Shown here: positions 56,317 to 64,000 of the stretch, one piece after another
Layout: each line of letters opens with the position of its first letter
Numbering within the stretch: the stretch's first letter is position 1
NCBI RefSeq assembly: GCF_017312485.1
Contig: NZ_BMBA01000002.1
Coordinates: 982,635 to 1,046,634 of the forward strand
From: Clostridium zeae
GTDB taxonomy: Bacteria > Bacillota > Clostridia > Clostridiales > Clostridiaceae
Length of the DNA stretch: 64,000 nt
Reading direction: 5' to 3'
The notes under the pieces: model-generated
What the model saw: only the letters and a program-made list of their open reading frames with translations
Databases searched by the model: none
Told to the model about the DNA's origin: nothing
Made by a program: the position numbers and the translations under genes

Positions 56317-57537
56317 CTATTGTCCTATAGATGTTTTTACCTTTTCTAATGCAGTTTTAGCATCTGATTTTCCAAGTCTTACTTCAGTGCAAGCATTAGT
56401 AAGTGCATCATTTACTTTAGCATGTTGTAATCCATAAGTATAAACTGTAGCATTAGCAACTCCATCAACTAAAGCTTTTCTTTCTGGGAACTTCGAAACG
56501 TATACATCTCCAAGTGAAGTTCTAGTTGGCATAGCCAATCCACTTTCAGCTGTCATCTGTTGTGCTTCTTTACCTGTTAAGAATTTAATTGCTTCTGCTG
56601 CTTCTTTAGGATTCTTTGTATTCTTGCTCATAGAGTACGAAACTGTGAACGCATAGTTTCCGTCGTTATCACCTTTTGGCAATAAAGCTATACCATATTT
56701 TAAATTTGGTGCTGATTCCGCAATAGCTGGAATTAGCCAACCACCTTCAAAAGTCATTGCAGCCTTTTCTTTGTAGAAAGCTTCTCCTCCCCAGCCTGCA
56801 CCTAAGGACTTAGGATCAGAACCTGTACCATTTTTAACGAAAGACGTATAAAAATCAAGTCCCTTTATAGTTCCTTCGCTGGTTATATTTAAATTTCCGT
56901 TATCATATATTTTACTTCCTGATTGATTTGCGAAAACTCCCCATCTAGCCACATCATCTTGAAGTGCTAATCCCTTTACCTTATCAGTTGTAAGCTTTTT
57001 TGCTGCATCTTGAAGCTCTGCCCAAGTTGTTGGAACTGACACTCCTGCTTTTGAAAGCATATCTTTGTTATAGAATAGTGCTAAAACATTAGTATCCTTT
57101 GGAAGACCATAAGTTTTTCCATCCTTTTGATATCCAGCTAGAAGATTTGATGAGAAATCTTTTAGATCTTCTTTATCTAAGTATTCATCTAGCGGTGCTA
57201 CAGCTCCTTTTGATATATATGTTTGAGCTAAAGATACATCTAGGTAAAACAAATCTGGTTCTGTTTTAGATGCAATTTTTGTCTGCATAGCCTGATTGTA
57301 ATCTCCAGTTATTACTTGTTTTTCTAAAGTTATGTTTGGATGAGCTTTTGTAAAAGCTGCTATTTGACTATCTAATAATTTTGTTTCAGCTGGAGATGAA
57401 CTCCAAACCCCTACCTTAAGTGTAACTTTTTTATTAGCCTCATTTGAACTGCTATCTTTACTGCTGTTACCACATCCAGCAAATAAACCAGTTACTATAA
57501 CAGCTGCTGATACAATTGATAATAATCTTTTTCTCAT
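56317..57537 (-). CDS. Sugar ABC transporter solute-binding lipoprotein
   Basis: A 406-residue family 1 extracellular binding protein. The lipoprotein signal peptide ends at the lipobox GLFAGC with Cys22, then a Ser/Asn linker. The mature part has the usual features: VTLKVGVWSSSPAETKLLDSQIAAFTKAHPNITLEKQ, DLFYLDVSLAQTYISKGAVAPLDEYL, and FYKEKAAMTFEGGWLIP. It delivers an oligosaccharide, likely the substrate of the GH65 phosphorylase in the same operon. It starts 20 bases after the LacI gene. Confidence 0.93.
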   Translation of the reverse strand: MRKRLLSIVSAAVIVTGLFAGCGNSSKDSSSNEANKKVTLKVGVWSSSPAETKLLDSQIAAFTKAHPNITLEKQVITGDYNQAMQTKIASKTEPDLFYLDVSLAQTYISKGAVAPLDEYLDKEDLKDFSSNLLAGYQKDGKTYGLPKDTNVLALFYNKDMLSKAGVSVPTTWAELQDAAKKLTTDKVKGLALQDDVARWGVFANQSGSKIYDNGNLNITSEGTIKGLDFYTSFVKNGTGSDPKSLGAGWGGEAFYKEKAAMTFEGGWLIPAIAESAPNLKYGIALLPKGDNDGNYAFTVSYSMSKNTKNPKEAAEAIKFLTGKEAQQMTAESGLAMPTRTSLGDVYVSKFPERKALVDGVANATVYTYGLQHAKVNDALTNACTEVRLGKSDAKTALEKVKTSIGQ

Positions 57538-57557
57538 AATAACATCCCCTCATAATT

Positions 57558-58574
57558 TCATTTTTTTATCTTAACTGACGACTCCCTCACTATTAATGTA
57601 GGCTCTATAATACTTCTTGCAATTGACTTACCATTTATCATTTCAACCAACTGCATGGCTGCAGTTCTTCCTATCTTATCTCTTTCTTGTCTAATAGTTG
57701 TAAGCTTTGGCGTTACATATTCGCATATATTTATATCATCGAATCCAACAACAGCTATGTCCTCTGGAATACATAGCCCCATATCCTTAATGCCTTCCAT
57801 TGCACCACAAGCCATTAAATCTGAAGCACAAAATATAGCAGTAACCTCTTTATGCTCACTGATGAGTTTAACTGCAGCTTCTTTTCCACCATCAAAACTA
57901 AAACCGCCACTAATAACAAGGTTTTTATCAATTAATAATCCCTGTCTTGCCAATGCTAAGTAATAACCATCTAATCTTTCATAGCTTACTTGAGCATCTT
58001 TATGTCCATTAATAAATGCGATCTTTTCGTGACCTTGCTCTATTAAGTGTTCTACTGCCTTTGCAGCCCCTTTTAAATTATCTACACCTACTGAGCTGCA
58101 CAAATCATTCTTGATAGAAATATCATATAAAACACATGGATACTTAAAACTCTCTAATTGTTTAAAGTATTCATCAGTCATCTTCAATCCCAGTATAAAT
58201 ACTCCATCCACTTGCTTCTCTTGAGGTATCTTACTTAAATTTTCTACCTTTTGTATATCTGTAGTAGTGGATAGAATTATAGTTTCATATCCTTGTTCCG
58301 CTAACTCTGATCTAAATGCCATGAATATCTCGTAAGTTGCATAATCATCTGGCATGTAATCCTCTACTATAATAGCCATACGATAATTTCTGTTAGCACT
58401 TAAACTCTTGGCAACTATATTAGGATGATATCCAAGATCTGCTGCTACCTTAAGGATATGTTCTCTTGTACTTTCACTTATATCTTCATATTTATTAAAA
58501 GCTCTAGAAACAGTACTTATAGAAACTCCTGCCTTCTTTGCTACATCTCGAATTGTAATATTTTTTCCTTGCAT
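57558..58574 (-). CDS. LacI family transcriptional regulator
   Basis: A 338-residue regulator. The N-terminal helix-turn-helix with hinge is ITIRDVAKKAGVSISTVSRAFNKYEDIS ... ILKVAADLGYHPNIVAKSL; the rest is a periplasmic-binding-protein-like sensor (GVFILGLKM, GHEKIAFINGHKDAQVSYERLDGY). It lies second in the GH65-ABC operon. LacI-type palindromes with AAAACGTTTT cores lie around the operon promoter, so it most likely represses its own operon until the transported sugar is present. Confidence 0.92.
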   Translation of the reverse strand: MQGKNITIRDVAKKAGVSISTVSRAFNKYEDISESTREHILKVAADLGYHPNIVAKSLSANRNYRMAIIVEDYMPDDYATYEIFMAFRSELAEQGYETIILSTTTDIQKVENLSKIPQEKQVDGVFILGLKMTDEYFKQLESFKYPCVLYDISIKNDLCSSVGVDNLKGAAKAVEHLIEQGHEKIAFINGHKDAQVSYERLDGYYLALARQGLLIDKNLVISGGFSFDGGKEAAVKLISEHKEVTAIFCASDLMACGAMEGIKDMGLCIPEDIAVVGFDDINICEYVTPKLTTIRQERDKIGRTAAMQLVEMINGKSIARSIIEPTLIVRESSVKIKK

Positions 58575-58633
58575 AATTTTACCCCTTTATCATTGAAGAT
58601 TTATCTATAAGTACTATTATAGTGCTTTTAGAA

Positions 58634-60922
58634 CTACTTTTTAATAACTACTGTCGAATTTTTAGATATTTTATACATTTTGTCATTGACAGAAATAGTA
58701 TTTTCTCCAGTAGAGTATACTTCAATAGCATCATGATATATTGAAAATTGAATTTTGGAATTTCTCCAATTAACTCCAAAGCATAATTTGTCCCAATTAC
58801 TTGGAATCCAAGGTCTCAATTTTAAATTGCCATCCTGTCCAATAGATAGTCCTGCAAAACCAAAAACCACGCTTTGCCATGATCCTCCAGTTGACGCACC
58901 ATGTAATCCAAAGTCAGTATTACCTTGATTATCCTCTAAATCTGTATATACTGTTTTCATGAAATACTTATATGCATTGTTTGTATCTCCAACTGCCAAA
59001 CCTAAGATTGAATACATTGATGGACTTAATGAAGATTTGTGCATAGTTCTATTTTCATAAAACTCATAATTTGCTTTCTTAATATCGTAGGAAAATTCCT
59101 CTGGAAGCATAAGCATAAGTTGTACTACATCAGCCTGCTTAATTAGTTGAGTATCTCCTAATCTATCAAGCTTAACTCCCTTTGGCCAAATCGGCATACT
59201 ATTTTGATCATATTCTGTGATAGGTAGATAATCTAAATCAAAGAAGCCTTGAAATTGTTCTATAATAGTTCCATCTTTACTTTTAGGAATATATATCTTC
59301 TTAGAAATATCTCTCCAGTTTTCAAAATCTTCTTCATTTATACAGAGTTGGTTACATAAAACCTTAAGTTTATTCTCATCGTTTTCCTTAAGCCATTCTT
59401 TAAAATAAAGAGCTTTCTCAATATTCCATTTTGCAAGGTAGTTTGTAAAAACATTGTTATTAACATGTTCATGGAATTCATCTGGCCCTATGACTGAATT
59501 TATCTCATATCTATCATCTTCTTTGTTATACTCAACTCTACTTTCCCAAAACTTTGCAGTATCTAATAACATCTCAACTCCAAAGTTTATTAGAAACTCT
59601 TCATCGCCTGTAACTCTAAAATATTCGGTTATTCCAAAAGCAATATCAGAATTTATGTGAAACTCTTCATCGCCAGTCCAAATTCTTACAGCATTGCCTT
59701 CATAGTCAAATCCCCATTTTGGTGTAACCTCTGTTCCATCGTCAGCTGCTTCCCATGGAAATCTAGCTCCTTTATAGCCGCTTACCCTTGCATTTTCTCT
59801 AGCTCCATCCAAAGTATTATATCTATACATCAAAAGTGCTTTTGCTACTTTAGGTCTAGTATATATAAAGAAAGGAAGCATAAATACTTCAGTGTCCCAA
59901 AATACATGTCCTTTATAACCTTCTCCATGTAATGCCTTTGCTGCTATACTTACCTTTTGATCACCTTCATAAGCAGATGCTACTAGCTGGAACAGATTGA
60001 AGCGTATTCCAACTTGTGCTTTGTCATCACCTTGTATTTGTATGTCTATATCTTTCCATACCTCATCCCAAGCATTAGAATGACTCTTCTTTTCTGCTTC
60101 ATAACCTTCTAGAACGAAACTGTTCAATTCTTCTAAGGCTGAATAATAGATTTCTTCATCAGTATCTCTATCAGTATAAGTAGTTCCATACTTATAGATA
60201 ATTTCGGTATTACCTTCTCTCATAAAGGTTTCATATACCTCTACTACCTTTTCTCCTAGCTGGCTGTATCTCCTTGCTTTAAAGATATTACCTTTTACAT
60301 TTTCTCCAATTAATCTAGTAAGCTCTATTATTCCTATTTTCTTATCAATGGTTCTTGTTTCTAGTGCTATACCTGGTCTCATATCATAAGCTTGTACAAT
60401 GCTGAAGTGCTTTGTCCTATTCATAACATCATCAGAACTATTAGTTATACTACCGTCGATATAGTTTTCTATAAATACCTTCCCGTTAAAGTTCTTAGGA
60501 GTTATTTCATACTTAGTTGCCCATCTATGAACATTACTTTTACTCAAATATCTTTCTGAATTAATTTCTATGGTTTTTCCGGATTGAGTAGTTACAACTA
60601 ATTCTGTAGAAAGAACAGCGTCCTTCATATTAAGTATTCTTTTAAAGCTATCCACCGAGCATTCTTCTAGGCTCACAAGTTCATTATCTATATAGATATT
60701 AAAACCTAATGGATCCTGACAGTTTACAATCTCAGTTACCTGAGCTTGACCTTTATCAAAGATTCCAGCTATAAAGTTTCCTCTATTTCCTGACCTTGAA
60801 AGTTCTAAGCTTCCTCGTAAGCCCTTGTATCCATTAGCTAGCACAAAAATGGTTTCGTATTTCTTGATATTATTTTTATTGTATTGTTCCAACTCCACAT
60901 TCCATAAATTCATAAATTTCAA
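58634..60922 (-). CDS. GH65 disaccharide phosphorylase (kojibiose/nigerose/maltose-type)
   Basis: A 762-residue family 65 enzyme that uses phosphate to split an alpha-glucoside and release beta-glucose-1-phosphate. The N-terminal domain starts WNVELEQYNKNNIKKYETIFVLANGYKGLRGSLE. The (alpha/alpha)6 barrel carries KALHGEGYKGHVFWDTEVFMLPF and the catalytic acid Glu in GPDEFHEHVNNN at about residue 481. The phosphate-binding loop is near STGGSWQSVV. Specificity among maltose, trehalose, kojibiose, nigerose and glucosyl-rhamnose cannot be set by eye. There is no pgmB (beta-phosphoglucomutase) gene in the operon, which is unusual. AAGGAGTG precedes the ATG. Confidence 0.9.
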   Translation of the reverse strand: MKFMNLWNVELEQYNKNNIKKYETIFVLANGYKGLRGSLELSRSGNRGNFIAGIFDKGQAQVTEIVNCQDPLGFNIYIDNELVSLEECSVDSFKRILNMKDAVLSTELVVTTQSGKTIEINSERYLSKSNVHRWATKYEITPKNFNGKVFIENYIDGSITNSSDDVMNRTKHFSIVQAYDMRPGIALETRTIDKKIGIIELTRLIGENVKGNIFKARRYSQLGEKVVEVYETFMREGNTEIIYKYGTTYTDRDTDEEIYYSALEELNSFVLEGYEAEKKSHSNAWDEVWKDIDIQIQGDDKAQVGIRFNLFQLVASAYEGDQKVSIAAKALHGEGYKGHVFWDTEVFMLPFFIYTRPKVAKALLMYRYNTLDGARENARVSGYKGARFPWEAADDGTEVTPKWGFDYEGNAVRIWTGDEEFHINSDIAFGITEYFRVTGDEEFLINFGVEMLLDTAKFWESRVEYNKEDDRYEINSVIGPDEFHEHVNNNVFTNYLAKWNIEKALYFKEWLKENDENKLKVLCNQLCINEEDFENWRDISKKIYIPKSKDGTIIEQFQGFFDLDYLPITEYDQNSMPIWPKGVKLDRLGDTQLIKQADVVQLMLMLPEEFSYDIKKANYEFYENRTMHKSSLSPSMYSILGLAVGDTNNAYKYFMKTVYTDLEDNQGNTDFGLHGASTGGSWQSVVFGFAGLSIGQDGNLKLRPWIPSNWDKLCFGVNWRNSKIQFSIYHDAIEVYSTGENTISVNDKMYKISKNSTVVIKK

Positions 60923-60933
60923 TCACTCCTTTT

Positions 60934-61005
60934 CGAAAACGTTTTTGTATTTTTATTATAGTTTCCGAAAACTTTTTTCTCAACTTCCTTTTGTTACCGT
61001 TTTCA
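60934..61005 (-). promoter_or_regulatory. GH65 operon promoter with LacI-type operators and a cre site
   Basis: On the minus strand TTGAGA (60978-60983) and TATAAT (60955-60960) are 17 bases apart. TGAAAACGGTAACA (60992-61005) fits the cre consensus at every position and lies just upstream of the -35 box. GTTTTCGGAAAC (60961-60972) fills the spacer, and CAAAAACGTTTTCG (60934-60947) lies just after the start of transcription; both are LacI-type palindromes. Repression by the operon LacI protein and catabolite control by CcpA both fit. Confidence 0.78.
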
Positions 61006-61265
61006 GTGAATAAACTGTATATTCCTGCCAATAAATCATTTTATGTCTCTTTCTCTCAATCTTTCTCACCTTTACGTGCAAGTCGTGTATAAATTTATCC
61101 ATTGCAAATCTTTATTTCGACTAATAAATCTATTATGTATCTCAATAAAATATTTTCGTAAATTTTCGTAAATATTTTCGTTGCTAATTTGCAAAATATA
61201 CTTACATAGAGTTTTTTGACTCAACTGTTAATTTGAGACTATGTTTAGGAGAAATTTTGAAATTA
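61006..61265. other. Upstream region of the GH65 operon
   Basis: About 260 A+T-rich bases between the operon promoter and the cutC terminator. It contains three near copies of ATTTTCGTAAA in tandem around 61150-61183 (TATTTTCGTAAATTTTCGTA and following). No gene was seen. Confidence 0.45.
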
Positions 61266-61268
61266 AAA

Positions 61269-61308
61269 CAAAAACCTCACTGAATTATCTTTTTCAGTGA
61301 GGTTTTTG
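61269..61308 (-). terminator. Terminator of cutC
   Basis: AAACCTCACTGAA and TTCAGTGAGGTTT form a perfect 13-bp stem; T runs flank it on the minus strand. The stem sequence is nearly the same as in the terminator at 36178-36214. Confidence 0.85.
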
Positions 61309-61339
61309 CTTTAATTTCAATTCTTCACACTATAGAACT

Positions 61340-62095
61340 TTATAGTTGTATTTTATCTACGGTTTCTCTTATTTTCCTTACAAAGTTCTGATTAATAAGA
61401 TTATATTTATCTTCTGCATTCTTAGATGCATTTCCGAAAAATACATGAGGCTTTTTGTTTACTGATAAATCAATCTGCTCTATAAAGGATGCAATATGTA
61501 TCTGATTACAACCAAGCTTTGGCGCATACTCTTCAACATTATGAAGTTTTATTCCACCAGGAAGAATCTCTAACCTGTCACCACAGTGATTAATCATTTT
61601 TCTAAGTAGCTCATATCCATCTTCAATAGTATTTTCTTGTGCCTTTGTAAGTACTCTTTTAACACCTAAATCCATAAGAATGTCTAGTGCCTCAAAGACA
61701 TCAGGTACAACATCGATGGCTCTATGAAAAATAACCTCTTTATCACCTGCTAATTCAACAATTCTTTTGCATCTGTCAACATCTATTCTTCCATCTTCTT
61801 TCAATATACCGAAAACTATACCATCTGCCCCACACTGCAATGCTACTTTGACATCCTTTTCCATTACTCTAAATTCTTCTTCAGTATAACAAAATCCACC
61901 TTCTCTAGGTCTTATCATAACCACTACAGGTATGTTAAGCCTTTCTTTAGCCTCAAGTATAGCTCCAGCAGAAGGAGTAAGTCCTCCATACATTACATTA
62001 GAGTTAAGTTCTACTCTATCCGCTCCTCCTCTTTCAGCTTCTATCGCATCATCAACCGAACCACAACATACTTCTATTAACATTTTGTTTTCCAT
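61340..62095 (-). CDS. cutC: CutC family protein
   Basis: A 251-residue TIM-barrel protein of the CutC family, first linked to copper homeostasis; its biochemical activity is still debated. Signatures are LIEVCCGSVDDAIEAERGGADRVELNSNVMYGGLTPSAG at the N terminus, VVVMIRPREGGFCYTEEE, and KRVLTKAQENTIEDGYELL. The ATG at 62095 follows GAGGAG; the four codons upstream of it overlap that site and are not used. It is a single-gene unit. Confidence 0.92.
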   Translation of the reverse strand: MENKMLIEVCCGSVDDAIEAERGGADRVELNSNVMYGGLTPSAGAILEAKERLNIPVVVMIRPREGGFCYTEEEFRVMEKDVKVALQCGADGIVFGILKEDGRIDVDRCKRIVELAGDKEVIFHRAIDVVPDVFEALDILMDLGVKRVLTKAQENTIEDGYELLRKMINHCGDRLEILPGGIKLHNVEEYAPKLGCNQIHIASFIEQIDLSVNKKPHVFFGNASKNAEDKYNLINQNFVRKIRETVDKIQL

Positions 62096-62107
62096 AACTC
62101 TCCTCAA

Positions 62108-62377
62108 ACTCCCTTTATTAATTTTTATATTTACAATGCATCATTTATCTCAAAATCAATTACTTTTTCAAGCCTTTCATATAGCTAAAGTAAAAAAATT
62201 CGCTAAAGCGACCTTCTTTAGTGAATTTTTTGCGCATCTGCCTTTCCGAGTGAATACGAGGAAAACTTGGCAGGCGACATATTCTTCTTTTTTATTCTTT
62301 AAATTATAGAATATTTTAAGCCGTTACTCATATTTATCCACAGATATACTTGAGTTATAAATTGCTAAAGAATAAAA
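62108..62377. other. Intergenic region between cutC and telA
   Basis: About 270 bases. A hairpin at 62195-62233 (AATTCGCTAAAG / CTTTAGTGAATT, then TTTTTT on the plus strand) looks like a plus-strand terminator although no plus-strand gene precedes it. The cutC promoter should also lie here. No open frame with a ribosome binding site was accepted. Confidence 0.45.
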
Positions 62378-62405
62378 AACTGGTATCATCGCAATGATAC
62401 CAGTT
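62374..62405 (-). terminator. Terminator of the telA gene
   Basis: AACTGGTATCAT and ATGATACCAGTT form a perfect 12-bp stem with a 4-base loop, followed by T residues on the minus strand, about 48 bases past the telA stop. Confidence 0.88.
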
Positions 62406-62452
62406 AAGACTAAAAAAATCAAATTCTAATATTTAACTCTATTTATGATGTA

Positions 62453-63598
62453 TTAATTTCTAAGACTAAGAAGTTTGTTCTTTAACTGTTCTTCAATACT
62501 TTGAAGTTCTACTTCCGCTTCCTTACGTTTTTGACGCCCATCTGTTTGTATACGAAGCACTTCATCTAGAGTTGAAATTAACGATTCATTCGTAGCACGA
62601 AGTGTTTCGATATCTACAATGCCTCTTTCTGATTCTTTAGCTGTCTCAATAGTTGACATCTTAAGAGTCTCTGCATTCTTTCTCAATAATTCATTAGTCA
62701 TATTAGTGACTTCATTTTGTACTCTAGCCGCATTAGTAGAATGTGCAACCCCTAGAGCTAAAACAATTTGGCTTTTCCAAAGTGGTATTGTATTCACTAT
62801 TGTAGACTGTATCTTCTCTGACATTAAAGAATCATTATTTTGAACTAGACGAATTTGTGGAGCCATCTGAAGTGATATCATTCTAGTTAATTCCAGATCA
62901 TGAATCTTCTTTTCAAAGCGATTACAAAGAGATACAAAATCATTAGTTGCTTGAGCATCTTCCGGAAGTCCTGACTTTGTTGCTCTATCTACTAGCAAAG
63001 GTAGTTCTTCCTTTTCCAACTTCTCAAGTTTCTTTTTCCCTGCAAATATATACATTGAAAGCTCTTTAAAGTATACCTTATTTATCTCATACATTTTATC
63101 GAGCATAGCAATATCTTTTAACAGTTGAATTTGGTGACTTTCAAGTTGATTACAAATCTTATTTATGTTTCCTTCTACTTTTTCATATTTTGCTCTTACA
63201 CGAGTTATTTTCTCTGAAGTTTTCTTGAAAAAGCCTAAGAATCCCTTTTTATCCTCGTCTGCTTCAAAGCTCTTTAGTTCACCTACTACGCTAGTGAGCA
63301 TTTCGCCTATCTCTCCTAGTTCCTTCATCTTGATATTATTTAAGGCTGTTCCAGAAAAATCTGCAATTTTCTTTTGAGCTCCCACTCCATATTGAAGTAT
63401 AGAGTTAGAATTTGTTATATCTATCTTATCTACAAAGTCATTGACCATTTTCTTTTCTTCATCTGTAAGATAGCTTTCATCAAGCAAATCTGCATTCTTT
63501 TTTTCTTCTTGAACCTTAGGTGTAGTGATATTCTCTTCAAAAGGGTCAAAAGTTAGACTTGGCGTAATATTAATATTTTCTTTAAGTTCATCGTTCAC
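62453..63598 (-). CDS. telA: TelA family (toxic anion resistance) protein
   Basis: A 381-residue cytoplasmic, strongly helical protein of the TelA family, named for tellurite resistance and also linked to other envelope or antibiotic stress. Typical segments are GTALNNIKMKELGEIGEMLTSVVGELKSF, IAMLDKMYEINKVYFKELSMYIFAGKKKLE, and the conserved LTRMISLQMAPQIRLVQNNDSLMSEKIQSTIVNTIPLWKSQIVLALG. The last 40 residues are a charged coiled coil. It follows the XpaC-like gene by about 28 bases, the usual partnership of these two families. GGAGG precedes the ATG. Confidence 0.92.
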   Translation of the reverse strand: MNDELKENINITPSLTFDPFEENITTPKVQEEKKNADLLDESYLTDEEKKMVNDFVDKIDITNSNSILQYGVGAQKKIADFSGTALNNIKMKELGEIGEMLTSVVGELKSFEADEDKKGFLGFFKKTSEKITRVRAKYEKVEGNINKICNQLESHQIQLLKDIAMLDKMYEINKVYFKELSMYIFAGKKKLEKLEKEELPLLVDRATKSGLPEDAQATNDFVSLCNRFEKKIHDLELTRMISLQMAPQIRLVQNNDSLMSEKIQSTIVNTIPLWKSQIVLALGVAHSTNAARVQNEVTNMTNELLRKNAETLKMSTIETAKESERGIVDIETLRATNESLISTLDEVLRIQTDGRQKRKEAEVELQSIEEQLKNKLLSLRN

Positions 63599-63626
63599 TC
63601 TCAGTTCCTCCTATTAATTCAATATA

Positions 63627-64000
63627 CTATTTCTTAAAATCATTTTTTGTTAATCCCTCTTGTGTAAAAAGTGTTTGTAGCACAGATATATCGGTAGAAA
63701 TATCTAAAGCAACATCTTCAAACAAATCATCCAGAAGCTTCTCAAAAGCATCGTTAACAGTATCTATTGTATTTTCGATCTCCACTTTAGATTTTTTTAT
63801 ATTTTCTCCTTGAACAACCTGGTCATTTAACTCTTTATAAGTGCTGACCAATTTAAGCGTAATCGGCAAATAGTGTCTTATAAACTTACTAACTGCTGAC
63901 AACTTTTTAGGATTATTCTCTACAAAGCTAAGTATCTGTCTCACAATATTCTGAAGCCTATCTAGTTTTGCAGAAATTTTCTCTACATATATAGAATCAT
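63627..64000 (-). CDS. xpaC: XpaC-like protein, C-terminal part, cut by the window edge
   Basis: The frame is open from 63627 to the window end with no start needed: DSIYVEKISAKLDRLQNIVR leads directly into QILSFVENNPKKLSAVSKFI. The visible 124 residues are the helical C-terminal half typical of XpaC/5-bromo-4-chloroindolyl phosphate hydrolysis family proteins (FIRHYLPITLKLVSTYKELND ... FEKLLDDLFEDVALDISTDISVLQTLFTQEGL). The GTG at 63944 is therefore an internal codon and not the start. It is co-transcribed with telA; together they are thought to act in envelope stress resistance. Confidence 0.85.
   Translation of the reverse strand, partial: DSIYVEKISAKLDRLQNIVRQILSFVENNPKKLSAVSKFIRHYLPITLKLVSTYKELNDQVVQGENIKKSKVEIENTIDTVNDAFEKLLDDLFEDVALDISTDISVLQTLFTQEGLTKNDFKK

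Noticed and set aside
63627-63944. Complete 105-residue gene starting at GTG 63944
   Set aside because: The same frame stays open to the window edge with family-like sequence, so this is the C-terminal part of a larger XpaC-like gene.

Overview
The window is A+T-rich and reads as a chromosome segment of a mesophilic, saccharolytic Clostridium (sensu stricto) or close relative. Support: GGAGG-type ribosome binding sites, clostridial codon use, a c-di-GMP-I riboswitch, a T-box leader, many PTS and glycosidase genes, ferredoxin-like proteins, and an iron-ADH-type protein. No rRNA, tRNA, CRISPR array, transposase or prophage was seen. Both ends cut genes: a riboswitch-controlled exported protein on the left and an XpaC-like gene on the right.

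Left part (1-14 kb): c-di-GMP-I riboswitch and the first codons of an exported protein; a small L,D-transpeptidase; a MATE exporter; an RpiB-type isomerase divergent from an AraC regulator; a marR operon holding two ArsA/Get3-type ATPases with HSP20-like tails and a small helical protein between them; a GH1 phospho-glucosidase; a membrane-anchored propeller-like protein; a frameshifted secreted protein; a lipoprotein; an azoreductase.

Middle (14.6-30 kb): two adjacent secreted beta-1,3-glucanases (GH128-like and GH64), each carrying a calcium-type beta/gamma-crystallin module; an archaeal-type valyl-tRNA synthetase under a valine T-box; a fold-back intergenic repeat; a two-gene regulator/SDR block with visibly higher G+C; and a lic-like cellobiose PTS operon (activator, IIB, IIC, IIA, GH1) with a cre site. 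The stretch from about 20.7 to 28.8 kb looks acquired.

Right part (29-64 kb): a tight cluster DUF3737 - PatB-like aminotransferase - DUF2500 - MerR - iron-ADH homologue that seems to lack its metal ligands; a MarR-controlled membrane protein divergent from a Bcr/CflA transporter; a 1434-residue wall-anchored metallophosphatase with a duplicated core; YibE/F; two ferredoxin-type proteins; an alpha-glucoside PTS operon (RpiR regulator, IICB, GH4, IIA); two flavodoxin-fold reductases behind a promoter bracketed by inverted operators; a GH65 phosphorylase - LacI - sugar ABC transporter operon with a cre site, next to GH43; cutC; and a telA/xpaC pair.

The dominant theme is oligosaccharide use: extracellular beta-1,3-glucan, beta-glucosides by PTS, alpha-glucosides by PTS, a phosphorolysed disaccharide by ABC import, and arabinan-type material. 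Local specific regulators (AraC, LicR, RpiR, LacI) sit next to the genes they probably control, with two exact cre matches for catabolite control. A second theme is small MarR/MerR-governed stress or efflux modules whose palindromic operators can be read in the sequence. All functions are inferred from motifs by eye; no database search was run.
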